A stretch of 64,000 nucleotides of DNA from Cherax quadricarinatus (taxonomy: Eukaryota; Arthropoda; Malacostraca; Decapoda; Parastacidae). The notes beneath the pieces are model-generated. The model searched no databases. It was given only the letters and a program-made list of their open reading frames with translations, and was not told the DNA's origin. Where the stretch lies: positions 10,535,351 to 10,599,350 of the forward strand of contig NC_091378.1 in assembly GCF_038502225.1 (NCBI RefSeq), read 5' to 3'. The stretch's first letter is position 1. Each line of letters starts with the position of its first letter. Shown piece by piece: positions 50,762-61,221 of the stretch. The position numbers were made by a program, and so were the translations under genes.

Positions 50762-53097
50762 GAATGTATCACTAATACTTGCACAAGGGATGAACATGGG
50801 GAATATATAATAGCTAAATTCAAATCCAAATACTTACAAAAATCTCTCACAGTGATAAACATCTACAGAGTACCACAGTCAAACATTAGCCGTTTTAGTG
50901 ACAACCTAGGAAGTATGATAACTGATGCACGCATGAATAAAGATCACTTACTACTCTCAGGTGACTTCAATATAAATCTCCTGCAAGACCAGGACCCACA
51001 CGTTACTGAATTCACAAACACTGAGTAACTGCTTGTTGCTACCAACAATAACAAAACCTACAAGAATTACAGAGACTAGTGTTTCCCTACTAGACCACAT
51101 CTGGACCAACACCATATCCCCTTTAAAATCAAGCATAATCACAGATAATACCACAGACCACTACTCTACCTTCCTCATAACTAATCTAGGCAAATTACCC
51201 CAAGACACTACTAAAGTCACTTTCAGACTTCACAATGAGGCAGCCATTAATAACTTCACAACAGCAGTGACAAACATTGACTGGCACACTGAGCTAGAAA
51301 TCTATAGAGATATTGACGAATGTATTGATAATTTTCTAAATAAGACCCAATACCTCTGTAACAAGCACTGCCCTGAAAAAACTAAACAGATGACAGCTAA
51401 GAGACTGAACAGTCCCTGGCTAACACCCAGCATCCTCAAATCCATAAATACAAAGCACCTATACGAAAAACAGTACAGAATGGGTCACATAACCAGAGAC
51501 CAAACAATACGTTACTCGTTAATCCTAACCAGCCTGATAAGAAGGCTAAAATATTAAAAAAAATTGTATTATGAGAACAGATTATTCAACTTAAAAGGTG
51601 ATATAAATAGACCTGGAAAACCCTATCAGAAATTCTAGGAACAAAAAAGATATCACGAAATAGCGCAATTGAACTAACGAAACCAGATGAACCCCAACTC
51701 CCTCCAACTGAAACAGCAGACTCAATGATTTCTTCTCCACCATAGGAAAAAACCTTGCCAATAAAATCCCAAGCTCAAATACCCCACCAAATGACTACCT
51801 CACTGGCAACTACCCGAACACACTGTTCCTAGCTCCGACTAACCCAACAAAAGTCTCCCTTATTGTCAACACACTAAAAAACAAGACAGGAGATTTAAAT
51901 ACCTTACCACCCTTTATATACAAAAAAGCGTCATAAGTGCTGTCACCAATCATTGCAACACTCTTTAACAAATCCATTGAATCCTCTACCTTCCCTACAG
52001 TTCTCAAAATAGCTAGGGTCACCCCGATCCATAAAGGAGGAGACCAAACAGACTTGAACAACTATAGGCCAATATCCAACTTACACCCTCTCTCTAAAAT
52101 CTTCGAAAAATTAATTCATAAGCGAATCTATTCCTACCTCATCTCCCACAACATACTCATCCCCTGTCAGTTTGGGTTCAGGCCTAATAAAAATACTAAT
52201 GATGCTATTATACACATGCTAGAACAAATATACACTGGGGATCATCATTGATTTACATAAAGCTTTTGATACAGTTGACCATGATTTTCTCCACATAAAA
52301 TTGTCGCACTATGGTATAAGAGGGCACTTCCTCAACTACCTAAAATCATACCTCAGCAACAGAAGCCAATATGTGTACACAAATGGAGCAAACTCTTCCA
52401 CACAGCCAATTACAGTTGGTGTCCCACAGGGAAGTGTCCTTGGCCCTCTTCTCTTTCTCGTTTACATAAATGACCTACCAAATGCATCACAACTACTCAA
52501 ACCCACACTATTTGCAGATGACACTACATACGTCTTCTCTCACCCAAGCCCAGTCATGCTAGCCAATACTGTGAATACCGAATTACAGAAAATATCTACC
52601 TGGATGATGACTAACAAACTTACTCTCAACATTGACGAAACCTACTTCATTCAGTTTGGTAACAGAGCTAGAGATGTCCCTCTTAACATAATGATAACGG
52701 ATCACCTGTCACAAAGCTCACAGAGGGAAAATTCTTAGGAATCCACCTTGATAATAGACTCAAATTTCAAACACATGCACAACAAATTTCCAAAAGTTCC
52801 ACAGGGCAGATACGCTGTACAAAGATCCCATCAGGTCGTGGATGGAACGGCTGGGTTGGGTGGCCTTTACACCCACCCAAAACTCACACACACACACACA
52901 CACACACACACCCTGGTTGGCGAAGGTGGTTGGAAAGGTACATCTTAATTGATATATTTGCCCTTCAGGGAAGAAGTAGGTAGTTTATACTGTTAGTACA
53001 CTAATATTAGGATTATTGAGGCAACTGTAGATAATAATAATGTAGACCTAAGACCTTAACGTAGGTAGTAATAGGCAGATAATGTAGGCAAACACTA
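50762..53097 (+). pseudogene. Decayed L2-like LINE (endonuclease and RT)
   Basis: Plus-strand frames in order: KSLTVINIYRVPQSN and LLLSGDFNINLLQDQD (50860-51000), TKPTRITETSVSLLDHIWTN (51050), STFPTVLKIARVTPIHKGGD and NNYRPISNLHPLSKIFEKLI (51985-52110), IDLHKAFDTVDHDF (52248), GVPQGSVLGPLLFLVYINDL (52420) and LFADDTTYVFS (52508). At least five frameshifts or stops break it. The match ends near 52800. A (CA)n run lies at 52884-52911. Confidence 0.85.
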
Positions 53098-53564
53098 GGT
53101 TATGTTAGCCAGGGAGAACTGGCAGCCCAAGTTTGAATGCTGGGCACGGGGTTTTGAGACCGCAGTGCCCTTCTTCTAAGACCAGACACCGTCAGAGCAA
53201 CAAGTGCCATGATCAGCAGGTGGCACCCCCACGTGTCTTCACATACTAGACCTGGGGAAATCTGGTGGAGGCACCTCGACGTATGGTAGATGTCCTCCTC
53301 CATCAGGCCTATACAGTAAGACAAGACCTCCTTTTTCTTCTCGGGATTCTGGCCAGTTTTTGGGGGGGAAACTGCGAGTGAGTTGAGCTGTGGACCTTTG
53401 TGACGGCAGGCAGCCCATGACCAGTACGTACCGGCGTCTCTTGTCAGCCTTAGAAGCTAGTGTCATTTTCTGCATAGATATACTAGGGGATACACCTCCC
53501 CCCCCTTGGAAACAGGAATTTCTGAGGTGCAGGCAGGTCACTAATAATGACTGAATATTGCAGG
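53098..53564. other. Unidentified insert within the LINE region
   Basis: GC-richer than its surroundings, with a 117-codon minus-strand frame (53592-53239) rich in Arg, Pro and Gly. No family is recognised and no terminal repeats were seen. It could be part of another LINE 3' UTR. Confidence 0.3.
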
Positions 53565-53659
53565 AATTAAACCTGCCCATAATGCTCTGCATACAAGGGG
53601 CATTGGTATGTTACACTTAACTACTGTATTTCTTTGTACTTCAATGTATCATGTTCAAA

Positions 53660-53702
<43 letters not shown>

Positions 53703-53705
53703 ATG
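53565..53705 (+). mobile_element. LINE 3' end with (AAAT)n tail
   Basis: TAATGCTCTGCATACAAGGG, then TGTATCATGTTCAAATAAAT repeating as (AAAT)n to 53704. Same terminus as the insertion at 9458-9919. Confidence 0.75.
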
Positions 53706-54542
53706 GATGTTAAGTCGGCCCACAAAGCCTAAGCATAATAGAGGATCTCTTTGTATTGCAACCCATTATTGTAAATACAAAATCTCAATGTACTATTTGC
53801 AAAGACATAAATAAATAAATAAACAAATAAATTAATTAAAAATAATGCCACTGGCGTCATCATAGGAAATAAAAGCTCAATATATTCTGGTCGTTGTGCA
53901 TTCCGGTAATAGCATCCCCATACTGCATAATCCCAGCTCCATCTACCTCAGTGCATGTAAAAGGAATAATGCAGTTTGACGTAAGTTCCTAATGTAATTC
54001 AATATAATTCTTGAAGATTTTATGCGAATCAGAAGAAGAATTCACGATTTATCGCTTGGAAAAAATATCCTAATTTTTTCAATAAAAGTTGCAAATCAGG
54101 ACGAAATCAGGACGACACAGCTGAAAACTAATTCAACACCTCAAAGAAACACCAGGTTTTAAAAGTTAAAACCGACCATTCACTCACTCATTTGACCATA
54201 AACAGAAATATTAATCTCAGTCTTAAAATAATGAATCCTGTGATACTCCAATACTGAAACTATGTACTGTGCCAAAACAAAAGCATTCACATTGCTAAAC
54301 TCACAAACTAGTATTTAGTCACTTAGCCATAATACCAACTTACCTCATAATTTGTAATATTTTACAATTAAGAATAAAACTAAGTATGCCCGAAATGCCT
54401 AGCCATGCTAAGCGTTCTAGTGGTACACTCTGTAATCACAATTGTACTACATGTAAACCAAACAATAACCAAATTTCTGTAAACTCAGCATTGTAATCCT
54501 TATAGAGAATAAACTTTGAAAAGAGAGACTCTCTAGTTATCC
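53706..54542. repeat. Diverged LINE 3' end and unassigned AT-rich DNA
   Basis: 54386-54520 (ATGCCCGAAATGCC.., ending GAGAATAAACTTTG) resembles a LINE 3' UTR. 53980-54130 contains the GAAGATTTTATGCGAATCAG type of degenerate repeat. The rest is unassigned. Confidence 0.4.
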
Positions 54543-54717
54543 CCTGAACCGAGGTTCCTTGATGCTGGTGAGGGGATCGTGATCTAGGGAACTGGATGTG
54601 TGCTTCAGTTCCCTGAATTAAGCCTGGATGCCTTCCATCCCCCCCCCCCCAAAAAAAAAAGGTGTTGTATAATCCCTACGGGTTTAGCGCTCCCCATAAT
54701 AATAATAATAATAATTT
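54543..54717 (+). mobile_element. (AAT)n-tailed SINE-like repeat
   Basis: GAGGTTCCTTGATGCTGGTG, CCCTGAATTAAGCCTGGATG, then CGGGTTTAGCGCTCCCC and (AAT)n. Collinear with 62152-62318 and 62345-62516. Shorter pieces are at 37810, 55145 and 63060. Confidence 0.75.
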
Positions 54718-55605
54718 AGTTATCTCAGCGAGAACAATATCCCAGAATTCACTTGATGGACGAAGCTGCCCACAACCTCCATTATATTAACTATATTACC
54801 ACTGAAGTTTTGTAGCCAGAAAAAAAACATTGGCGTTCACAAATTATTGCATAAAAGTTTGTATTTAATTTTCCAGATTTCTTCAGTAAAAATGGAAATA
54901 CAGATCTACAGTGAACAAAATCAATTCAAACGTCTTTCTCTGAGAGTGACCAGAGTTTCCGGCTGAAGTTGAACAGAGGAAATATTCCCCAGTTATTTCA
55001 TGAAAACCAATTTGTTTCATAAAATTTGTAAAGTAAAACTTTCACAACCCAAAATTAAGGCGAAGATTCCTTTGAGAAAAAAAAAAATATCAGTACTAAA
55101 AGTTTGAAGCCAACCAGAAAATGCATTTTCTAGTTACGCCAGCAGCGTTGTATAGCCCTTGTGGTTTAGCGCTTCTTTTAGAGTATAATAATAATCTAGT
55201 TACAGCACAGAACCTAATAATTACGAGTTAATTTAACTATGTTAGTACACTAAGAAATTTACACATACAGCCTAAATCTAAAAATAATTCATCCATTTCA
55301 TAAAAGACTGACGCCATTCAGAAGAGGTACAGATATTTAATGGAAAATAATAATGTATTATTTCAAAATTAAAATTGGTAATATGGCAACTGCACGTTCC
55401 TCCAGCAGTGTCAACTTCTTAAAACTTCTTCTGGTAGGCTTAAAGCCTATCAGAAGAAGTTTCCTGAAGTTATTGTGTGGAAATCGAAATATGGAATTGT
55501 CTATTTAAAACTGACCAATAGTTCCATTAACATTTTGCCAAGTTATAGTTGACCTGCATTGAAGATCTGAAGTCATTTGGGTAGGTTACTCTGAAATTGT
55601 ACACG
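54718..55605. repeat. Degenerate repeat tract
   Basis: Recurrent but diverged words (TTTGAAGCCAACCAG, GAAGATCTGAAGTC, CAGTTATTTCATGAAAACC), as at 34780-35110. 55145-55195 is an (AAT)-tailed SINE piece. No coding seen. Confidence 0.4.
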
Positions 55606-55606
55606 A

Positions 55607-55608
<2 letters not shown>

Positions 55609-55670
<62 letters not shown>

Positions 55671-55671
55671 T
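55609..55671. repeat. (AAT)n microsatellite
   Basis: Uniform trinucleotide run. Confidence 0.97.
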
Positions 55672-55756
55672 CTTTATTTCTACATGTACAAGGTATACAG
55701 GTCTAGCTGACATCAATGACATACTACTACAGTAGATAGAAAGCCGCTTGTTATAA

Positions 55757-55965
55757 GAACATAAGAACATGAGAAAGGAGGAACACTGCAGGAGGCCTGT
55801 TGGCCCATACCTTTACAATTCATCCCATTAACAAAACATTTGCCCAACCCAATTTTCAATGCTACCCAAGAAATAAGCTCTGATGTGAAAGTCCCACTCA
55901 AATCCAACCCCTCCCACTCATGTACTTATCCAACCTAAATTTGAAACTACCTATGCTGAGCATTA
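55757..55965 (-). mobile_element. CR1-like LINE 3' end
   Basis: Starts with the repeated ATAAGAACATAAGAACATGA tail (8-9-base units, as in CR1-type termini), then GGAGGAACACTGCAGGAGGC and a degraded coding end. The same tail is at 23918-23977 and 63846-64000. Confidence 0.65.
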
Positions 55966-55974
55966 CGGGCAAAT

Positions 55975-56430
55975 TAGGTCAGTTTTGTCCCAGGATGCGA
56001 CCCACACCAGTCCACTAACACCCAGGATGTGACCCACACCAGTCCACTAACACCCAGGATGTGACCCACACCAGTCCACTAACACCCAGGATGTGACCCA
56101 CACCAGTCCACTAACACCCAGGATGTGACCCACACCAGTCCACTAACACCCAGGATGTGACCCACACCAGTCCACTAACACCCAGGTTGTGACCCACACC
56201 AGTCCACTAACACCCAGGATGTGACCCACACCAGTCCACTAACACCCAGGATGTGACCCACACCAGTCCACTAACACCCAGGATGTGACCCACACCAGTC
56301 CACTAACACCCAGGTACCCATTTCACTGATGGGTAAATATAGACAACCGGTGTAAAGAAACACGCTGGGAATCGAACCCAGACACTCGCCGTGTGAAGCG
56401 AGAGCTGGAGCCACCAGGCCACGGGGTCCG
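55975..56430 (-). mobile_element. tRNA-derived SINE with an internal 32-bp VNTR
   Basis: Read on the minus strand: tRNA-like head near 56430-56360 (box B as GGAATCGAACCC on the plus strand), the middle, then ten copies of a 32-base unit (55992-56311). The plain SINE at 38889 has one unit. Unit boundaries repeat exactly every 32 bases. Confidence 0.88.
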
Positions 56431-56624
56431 GAAGTTTGTGGAAGACAAAAATACGGTACATAAGAATGGGGCAGCTGGCTTAAATTCGTACCAAAAAAAC
56501 ATAACAATTAAGTGTTAGATTTTCCTAGCAATTTGTGAGAGTCTGTCATATTGTTAGGTATAACATTCGTGTCTTCCACTAATTTCCTCCATGATTTTCA
56601 TTTATAACTTCAGAAAGCCTGTCA

Positions 56625-56815
56625 GGTCGGCTTTACATGGAAGCCCGGTGGCCAGTACCTGACCAGCCGGGCTGTGGTTCATACGTCGGTTTACGTGTGG
56701 GCAGCAGTAACAGCCTGGTTGATTACCAGGCTGTTACTGTTAGGCCCTGACCCACCACGAGGCCTGATCACGGACCGGACCGCGGGGGCGTTGACCCCCG
56801 AACCCCCTCCAAAAT
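56625..56815 (+). mobile_element. 3' end of the 44893-49180 LINE family, plus orientation
   Basis: GACCAGCCGGGCTGTGG through CCGCGGGGGCGTTGACCCCC matches the reverse of 44930-45060 with changes. It is 5'-truncated. Confidence 0.75.
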
Positions 56816-57009
56816 TTCAGAACTCATGTATCTTACTCAGAGAAAAAGTGGTTCTGGCACTCCAGAATTGGTACAATTTTGTAACTTTTGTTCTCGAAAT
56901 GGTATAATATTATTTTGCTTTGGATAAGTGAAGCTTGTCTCCTCAAGGAGGGCGCCATTATGCTGGCGAGAAGCTCTTCATCCAGGGAATTGGAATTATC
57001 CTTCTCGTC

Positions 57010-57225
57010 GATGGAGATAAATGGTATAAAATACCGACATGGTGGAAAAGTAGACACAAATGCAGTATAATATCATTCTTTATTGACAACGTTTCGCCCA
57101 CACGGTTAGCTTTATCAAGTCACAAGCAGATCTGTTTGTAACTTGATAAAGCCCGCTGCGTGGGCGAAGCGTTGTTAATAAAGGATGGCACCATACTGCA
57201 TTTGTGGCTATTTTTCTATCTTTCC
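57010..57225. mobile_element. PLE-type palindrome with hammerhead-like motifs on both strands
   Basis: Arms meet near 57120. Left: CAACGTTTCGCCCACACGG..TTATCAAGTCAC. Right: GTAACTTGATAAAGCCCGC..GGGCGAAGCGTTG. It is followed by the end block CATACTGCATTTGTGG facing CACAAATGCAGTATAAT. Confidence 0.7.
57139..57177 (+). ncRNA. Hammerhead-ribozyme-like motif with stem I
   Basis: TAAC, then TTGATAA, A, stem II GCCC/GGGC with loop GCTGCGT, then GAAGCGTT and GTTA. TAAC and GTTA pair as stem I. The core deviates from consensus at two positions (TTGATAA for CTGANGA, GAAGC for GAAAC), so activity is doubtful. Confidence 0.4.
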
Positions 57226-57664
57226 CATCTTGGGAATGACTCTAAATCACTCTCATCCCCCAGTACATGTATGACACCTTCTGGTTTAACGTTTCTTACT
57301 GAGCAAAACAGAAAAATTCTTACAGGCGTCAATCTTGAATGGATGATGTATCTTACGAAACGGTTGAACCATTCTTCAGGATTAAGTAATATGCGTAACT
57401 GTAGAATGCATCTTCAGGTCGCATTCAAACTTTTATTTGCTTTCCTCAGTGGAAGTTTCTCCTTGACTTAAGGCTGTAAGTTCTGAGGCGCCAATTTTAC
57501 TAAACAAACTGGTTGCCGCGAAATATTTGGAAAATGTATTGTAATGATAATTTTTTATATGCCTATAACGTCTGTGGTCGTTCAAGATCATTGTAAACGA
57601 CCTGTCATGAATATAAAGTCTAAATTAAATTACTTATTTGCTTACTTATATATTTATTAATCCA
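57226..57664. other. Unassigned sequence
   Basis: No family recognised. A 103-codon plus-strand frame (57160-57471) starts within the PLE repeat and has no family features. Confidence 0.35.
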
Positions 57665-57800
57665 CAAGAAGACACACAGGAGATTAATTGATCTGTTTAT
57701 TTTGGTCCTCTTCTGGGATCCATCTGTTGAAGAGGATCCTATAAGATAGTCGAAATATACAGATCAATTAATCTCCTGAGTTTCTGTCTCCACATGAGTT
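57665..57800. repeat. Inverted repeat around an AGGAGATTAATTGATCTG arm
   Basis: AGGAGATTAATTGATCTGT at about 57679 faces ACAGATCAATTAATCTCCT at about 57758. The inner part (CCTCTTC..GAAGAGG) also pairs. PLE-like layout, but no hammerhead-like core. Confidence 0.65.
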
Positions 57801-58015
57801 ATTATTGAACATTGACAAGTGTTCAGTACACTTTAGTTATTCACTTATATATTCACATGCTTACTTGTCCAGTTACTTAATCTTTTAACGATGGTCAGCG
57901 TTATTTAGATAATAGTTTGAACTTATTTGGGTCTGAGTACGTTATAATTTGCTCCTTTTTTAATGGAAGAAATTGGGAAAATTAGAATACTGGTTTTCAT
58001 GCGATAATTTCAGAG
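57801..58015. other. Unassigned AT-rich sequence
   Basis: Nothing recognised. Confidence 0.35.
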
Positions 58016-58165
58016 TGCCTTAACCCGTAACTTGGTTGGTAGCGCACTCAGCTCACACACTGAGGTCCATAGTTCGATCCACTATATGGGTGGGAACCGT
58101 GGGGCGTGTTTCCTTAAGACATCTGCTGTCCCTGTTCACTTAGCAGCCAGTAGGTACCAGATGTA
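58016..58165 (+). mobile_element. tRNA-derived SINE, diverged
   Basis: TTGGTTGGTAGCGCACTCAG (box A-like), AGTTCGATCCACT (box B-like), then CTGTCCCTGTTCACTTAGCA and GGTACC as in the other SINEs. Truncated by a PLE end at 58165. Confidence 0.7.
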
Positions 58166-58374
58166 AAGTGTAACTAATGTGACATTTTATTGTGACAACG
58201 TTTCGCTCTCCAGGAGCTTTGTCAAGCAATCAGGAGGATTCTGGCAAGAATCCTCCTGAAAACAGTAAACCCTGCCACCACACAGTCTCTCCTGTTAATA
58301 CTACACAAGCACATTACAGAGGATGAACACTGAAGTAGACCTTCTCTAATCCAACCTCCAACAGAAATATTTGT

Positions 58375-58598
58375 GTATGATGAATGGTTTTGAAAACCGA
58401 CAAGTTAAAGAATTGAGACACTTATGCAACACATGGGAATCTTTATTGAAGAAACGTTTCGCCACACAGTGGCTTCATCAGTCCAATACAAAGTAGAAAT
58501 GGGTAAGGAGAGTAGAAGTTTGAGGTAATCAGTCCCTCAACCTGGAAACATTTCTTCAATAAAGATTCCCATGTGTTGTGTAAGTTTCTCAATTCTTT
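58375..58598. mobile_element. 224-bp PLE-type palindromic repeat with 12-bp target duplication
   Basis: AGAAATATTTGT at 58363-58374 and 58599-58610 flank it. Other PLE ends have a single copy at this place. Outer arms AAAGAATTGAGACACTTATG and its near-inverse enclose a hammerhead-like motif at 58455-58481. Confidence 0.82.
58455..58481 (-). ncRNA. Hammerhead-ribozyme-like motif, best preserved copy
   Basis: Minus strand: CTGATGA, one A, stem II GCCAC/GTGGC with loop TGT, then GAAACGTT. The flank GTATTGGA before the core can pair with TCTTCAATA after it, as three pairs, a two-base bulge and four pairs. This gives a plausible stem I. The ACGT after GAA is self-complementary, as in hammerheads that work as dimers. 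Penelope-like elements are reported to encode hammerheads. Confidence 0.65.
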
Positions 58599-58777
58599 AG
58601 AAATATTTGTCTAATCTATTTTTATGTTACCCAAGTAATAGCATTGATATCCTTGTACTCACGTGCAAGTTAATTATTCTAACATTGTATTACTACTACT
58701 ACTACAACTTATTTCTACTACTACTACTATCACTAGTATTACACTTCACTCTAAGCCTATATATACCCTGTGTCCAC

Positions 58778-58812
58778 GGCTTGACAAAGCTCCTGGAGAG
58801 CGAAACGTTGCC
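58778..58812 (+). ncRNA. Hammerhead-ribozyme-like motif, TTGACAA variant
   Basis: GGC, TTGACAA, A, stem GCTCC/GGAG, AGCGAAACGTT, GCC. GGC pairs with GCC as stem I. The first box starts with T instead of C, which would weaken or abolish catalysis in the canonical fold. The same form occurs at 1021, 32991 and 37205. Confidence 0.4.
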
Positions 58813-58880
58813 ACAATAAAATGTCACATTAGTTGCACTTGAGTCCTTTTACTTTACATATTGTCGGTAATTCTACCAAC

Positions 58881-59516
58881 ATATATACAGGTACCTGGGT
58901 GTTAACCGACTGGTGTGGATCGCATCCTGGGGACAAAATTAACCTAAGTTGCCCGAAATGCTCTGCATAACCAAGGTCTTTCAATACAGAATGACACTGA
59001 TGTCAGCTATGATTTGTACATGTATCATGTACTTATAGAAATTAGCACTATTATTATTAGTGTTGGCTTCAGCCCTTCAGCGTTGATAAATTGGTAATGT
59101 AGATCTGAACGGTTTCAAAATTAACGTGCTGGTGATTTATAGGATATAGGTCACTCTGGGATAGCCTCTTCACTTTGGCATGAATGATGGTATTTCTTAG
59201 TGGAAGATTTGAATTAGCTTTGTGCCGTATATTTCCTAGTTTGCCATTTTTATTGAAGAGATCTACTATTTTCTACATAATAACTTGTGAATTCCTCTCG
59301 TGATTCACTTCAAGTCTCCTGTGGTAATATTTAAATGCATTAGAAATTTATGCCGAACTGTATTATCGCTGTCGGATGTACTATTGACGTACTGTGGAGA
59401 AATTTTCTCCAGGAGGGGGCTATCAGCCCCCTTCAGCCCCTTTCAGCCCTTTCAGCTCTGAGGGGCCCAGCCCTCTCAGAAGGGGCAAGCGTCTTGTTTA
59501 CTGCTACCTGGATGTT
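58881..59516. other. SINE piece and unassigned sequence
   Basis: 58890-58940 is the middle of the tRNA-derived SINE (GGTACCTGGGTGTTAACCG). 59400-59480 is rich in CAGCCCC/CTTTCAG words. Nothing is recognised in the rest. Confidence 0.4.
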
Positions 59517-59945
59517 ACCTGGTTACCTGGAGGTTATTCCGGGGATCAACGCCCCCGCGGCCCGGTCCATGACCAGGCCTCCCGATGGATCAGGGCCTGA
59601 TCAACTAGGCTGTTACTGCTGGCCGCACACAGTCCGACGTACGAGCCACAGCCCGGCTGATCCGGCACTGACTTTAGGTATCTGTCCAGCTCTCTCTTGA
59701 AGGCAGCCAGGGGTTTATTGGCAATTCCCCTAATGCTTGATGGGAGGCTGTTGAACAGTTTTGGGCCCCGGACACTTATGGTGTTTTCTCTTAGTGTACC
59801 AATGGCGCCCCTACTTTTTATTGGCGGCATTTTGCATCGCCTGCCCAGTCTTTTACTTTCGTAGGGAGTGATTTCTGTGTGCAGATTTGGGACCATTCCT
59901 TCCAAGATTTTCCAAGTATCTCTCCCTCCTGCGTTAGAGTCAAGT
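59517..59945 (-). pseudogene. 3' end of the 44893-49180 LINE family, longer copy
   Basis: The minus-strand frame 59905-59546 encodes MVPNLHTEITPYESKRLGRR, TISVRGPKLFNSLPSSIRGI and PDQPGCGSYVGLCAASSNSL, the last 119 residues of ORF2. The terminus near 59517 shows a degraded TTACCTGG repeat. Confidence 0.85.
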
Positions 59946-61020
59946 TTTCAATCCCAGATTATATCTCGTTATCGTGAAAGATCTCTGTACACTTTCTAGA
60001 TCGCGATTTCACCTGCCAACGCAGTATTCCAGCCTAGTCAAGTGCTTCCAACTACAGTGAGAAATTGATCTCAGATGCCTTACAAGTATGCGACATGGTC
60101 AAGCGACCGTTGCTCCTTGCAGTCCAGTGTTGCAGAGTGTATTTTATTAAGAGACAGTACATCTCTTACTTTAGCAGGACAATTAAGGAAAATCCTGCTC
60201 CCACTTTATTACCATAGTAAAGATAGTGGACATTGTTGTCTATGCTTAAGACAGCAAGAATCAAACATTCTGCTTTGCTTCATCGAGGAAGTGGCAAGGA
60301 AGCAAAAAGTACTAGGTCAGCTTTTTCTTTGTGCTAGGGGAGTGACGGCATGGGGCGCTGTGGCATCTTCAGATTACTTTTGACTCTACTGAGAGTGACA
60401 CTGACGCCAGGATAACCAACAAAGAACGATCTGTGCGTTAGTGTGAACAAAGTGTCTCATAAAACACAATAAACACTTAAGAGAAGTGTGATCAGCTTCT
60501 TCAGTGATAACATTGTGAACAATAAAGACAAATCTTGTGGAACATAGTGTACCAGTGTGCGTTTCCTAGACAATGGAAGACGTGGACATCCAAGGACACT
60601 TCAGCTTCTATCAAGTCACCGATACCTGTCGAAGGTGTGAAGAACACCATAGCTCACGCTACAAGAGCAAGGTATGTTACGAATTTCTTGTAGTACGGGG
60701 GACTGCGCAGTTCTTGAGTCGCAAGGAGTTTGTAATCAACCTATAGTCGGCAGTAAGGTGTGGACTTTTGAGTCCAAACAAGTATGTAATTTGTCAGCCA
60801 TCAGTGAATGAAATATGCTGACATAACACCCCCTAGGGGTAATTTATAATCTTACAAATTATAACTCTTTACAGCCCATTGAGAGATGACTTCGACAGCT
60901 TCTCAAGACCTCGTCTGCAGGGGCGGCTGTGCAGGCGATGAGCTGTCTTTCTAAGTTAAGTACAAACTCTTTAAACTTAACTGGTAATGCCATTTCTCAA
61001 CATACTGGGACTGAGGTTAT
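59946..61020 (+). other. Unassigned region with a small ORF ending at a splice-donor-like site
   Basis: 60075-60383 is a 102-codon Cys- and Leu-containing frame of no known family. At 60573 an ATG opens MEDVDIQGHFSFYQVTDTCR, then RCEEHHSSRYKSK, meeting GTATGT at about 60672. An AATAAA-like site at 60519 and a TAGACA just before the ATG would also fit an LTR end followed by a leader. I cannot decide between a short 5' exon and LTR debris. Confidence 0.25.
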
Positions 61021-61080
61021 GTAATACGGGGATATCTTTCTCGGGTCACGGAGCGACCGAGAAAGATATCTCCGTATTAC
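61021..61080. repeat. 60-bp hairpin with 24-bp arms
   Basis: GTAATACGGGGATATCTTTC.. faces the inverse ..GATATCTCCGTATTAC, with one mismatch and a 12-base loop (GTCACGGAGCGA). It lies in an otherwise unstructured stretch. Confidence 0.85.
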
Positions 61081-61221
61081 GAGCCTACAAAATTTAAGGA
61101 ATGGTTCATACAAAATTCAAAGAGATTTAGCAATAAGGTGATCATATGACCAAGACTTGTGCCAAGAAACACGTAATCTGTTTTCTGATGCTAAAATACC
61201 ACTACAAACCCACGGCCTTAC

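Larger units (their letters stand above)
58166..58880 (+). mobile_element. PLE 3' region with a nested PLE-type repeat
   Basis: A short inverted PLE end (58166-58225), then the coding end and 3' UTR (CTCCTGAAAACAGTAAACCC, ACAGTCTCTCC), interrupted at 58375-58598, then the (ACT)n part, the hammerhead-like motif at 58778-58812 and the terminal block to 58880. Confidence 0.75.

Noticed and set aside
51033..52948. Active LINE
   Set aside because: At least five frameshifts or stops across endonuclease and RT make it a pseudogene.
53239..53592. 117-codon minus-strand frame as a gene
   Set aside because: No family motif, splice context or conservation evidence, and it lies inside LINE debris.
55992..56311. 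CRISPR-like array at the 32-bp repeats
   Set aside because: There is no spacer between units; it is a minisatellite inside a SINE.
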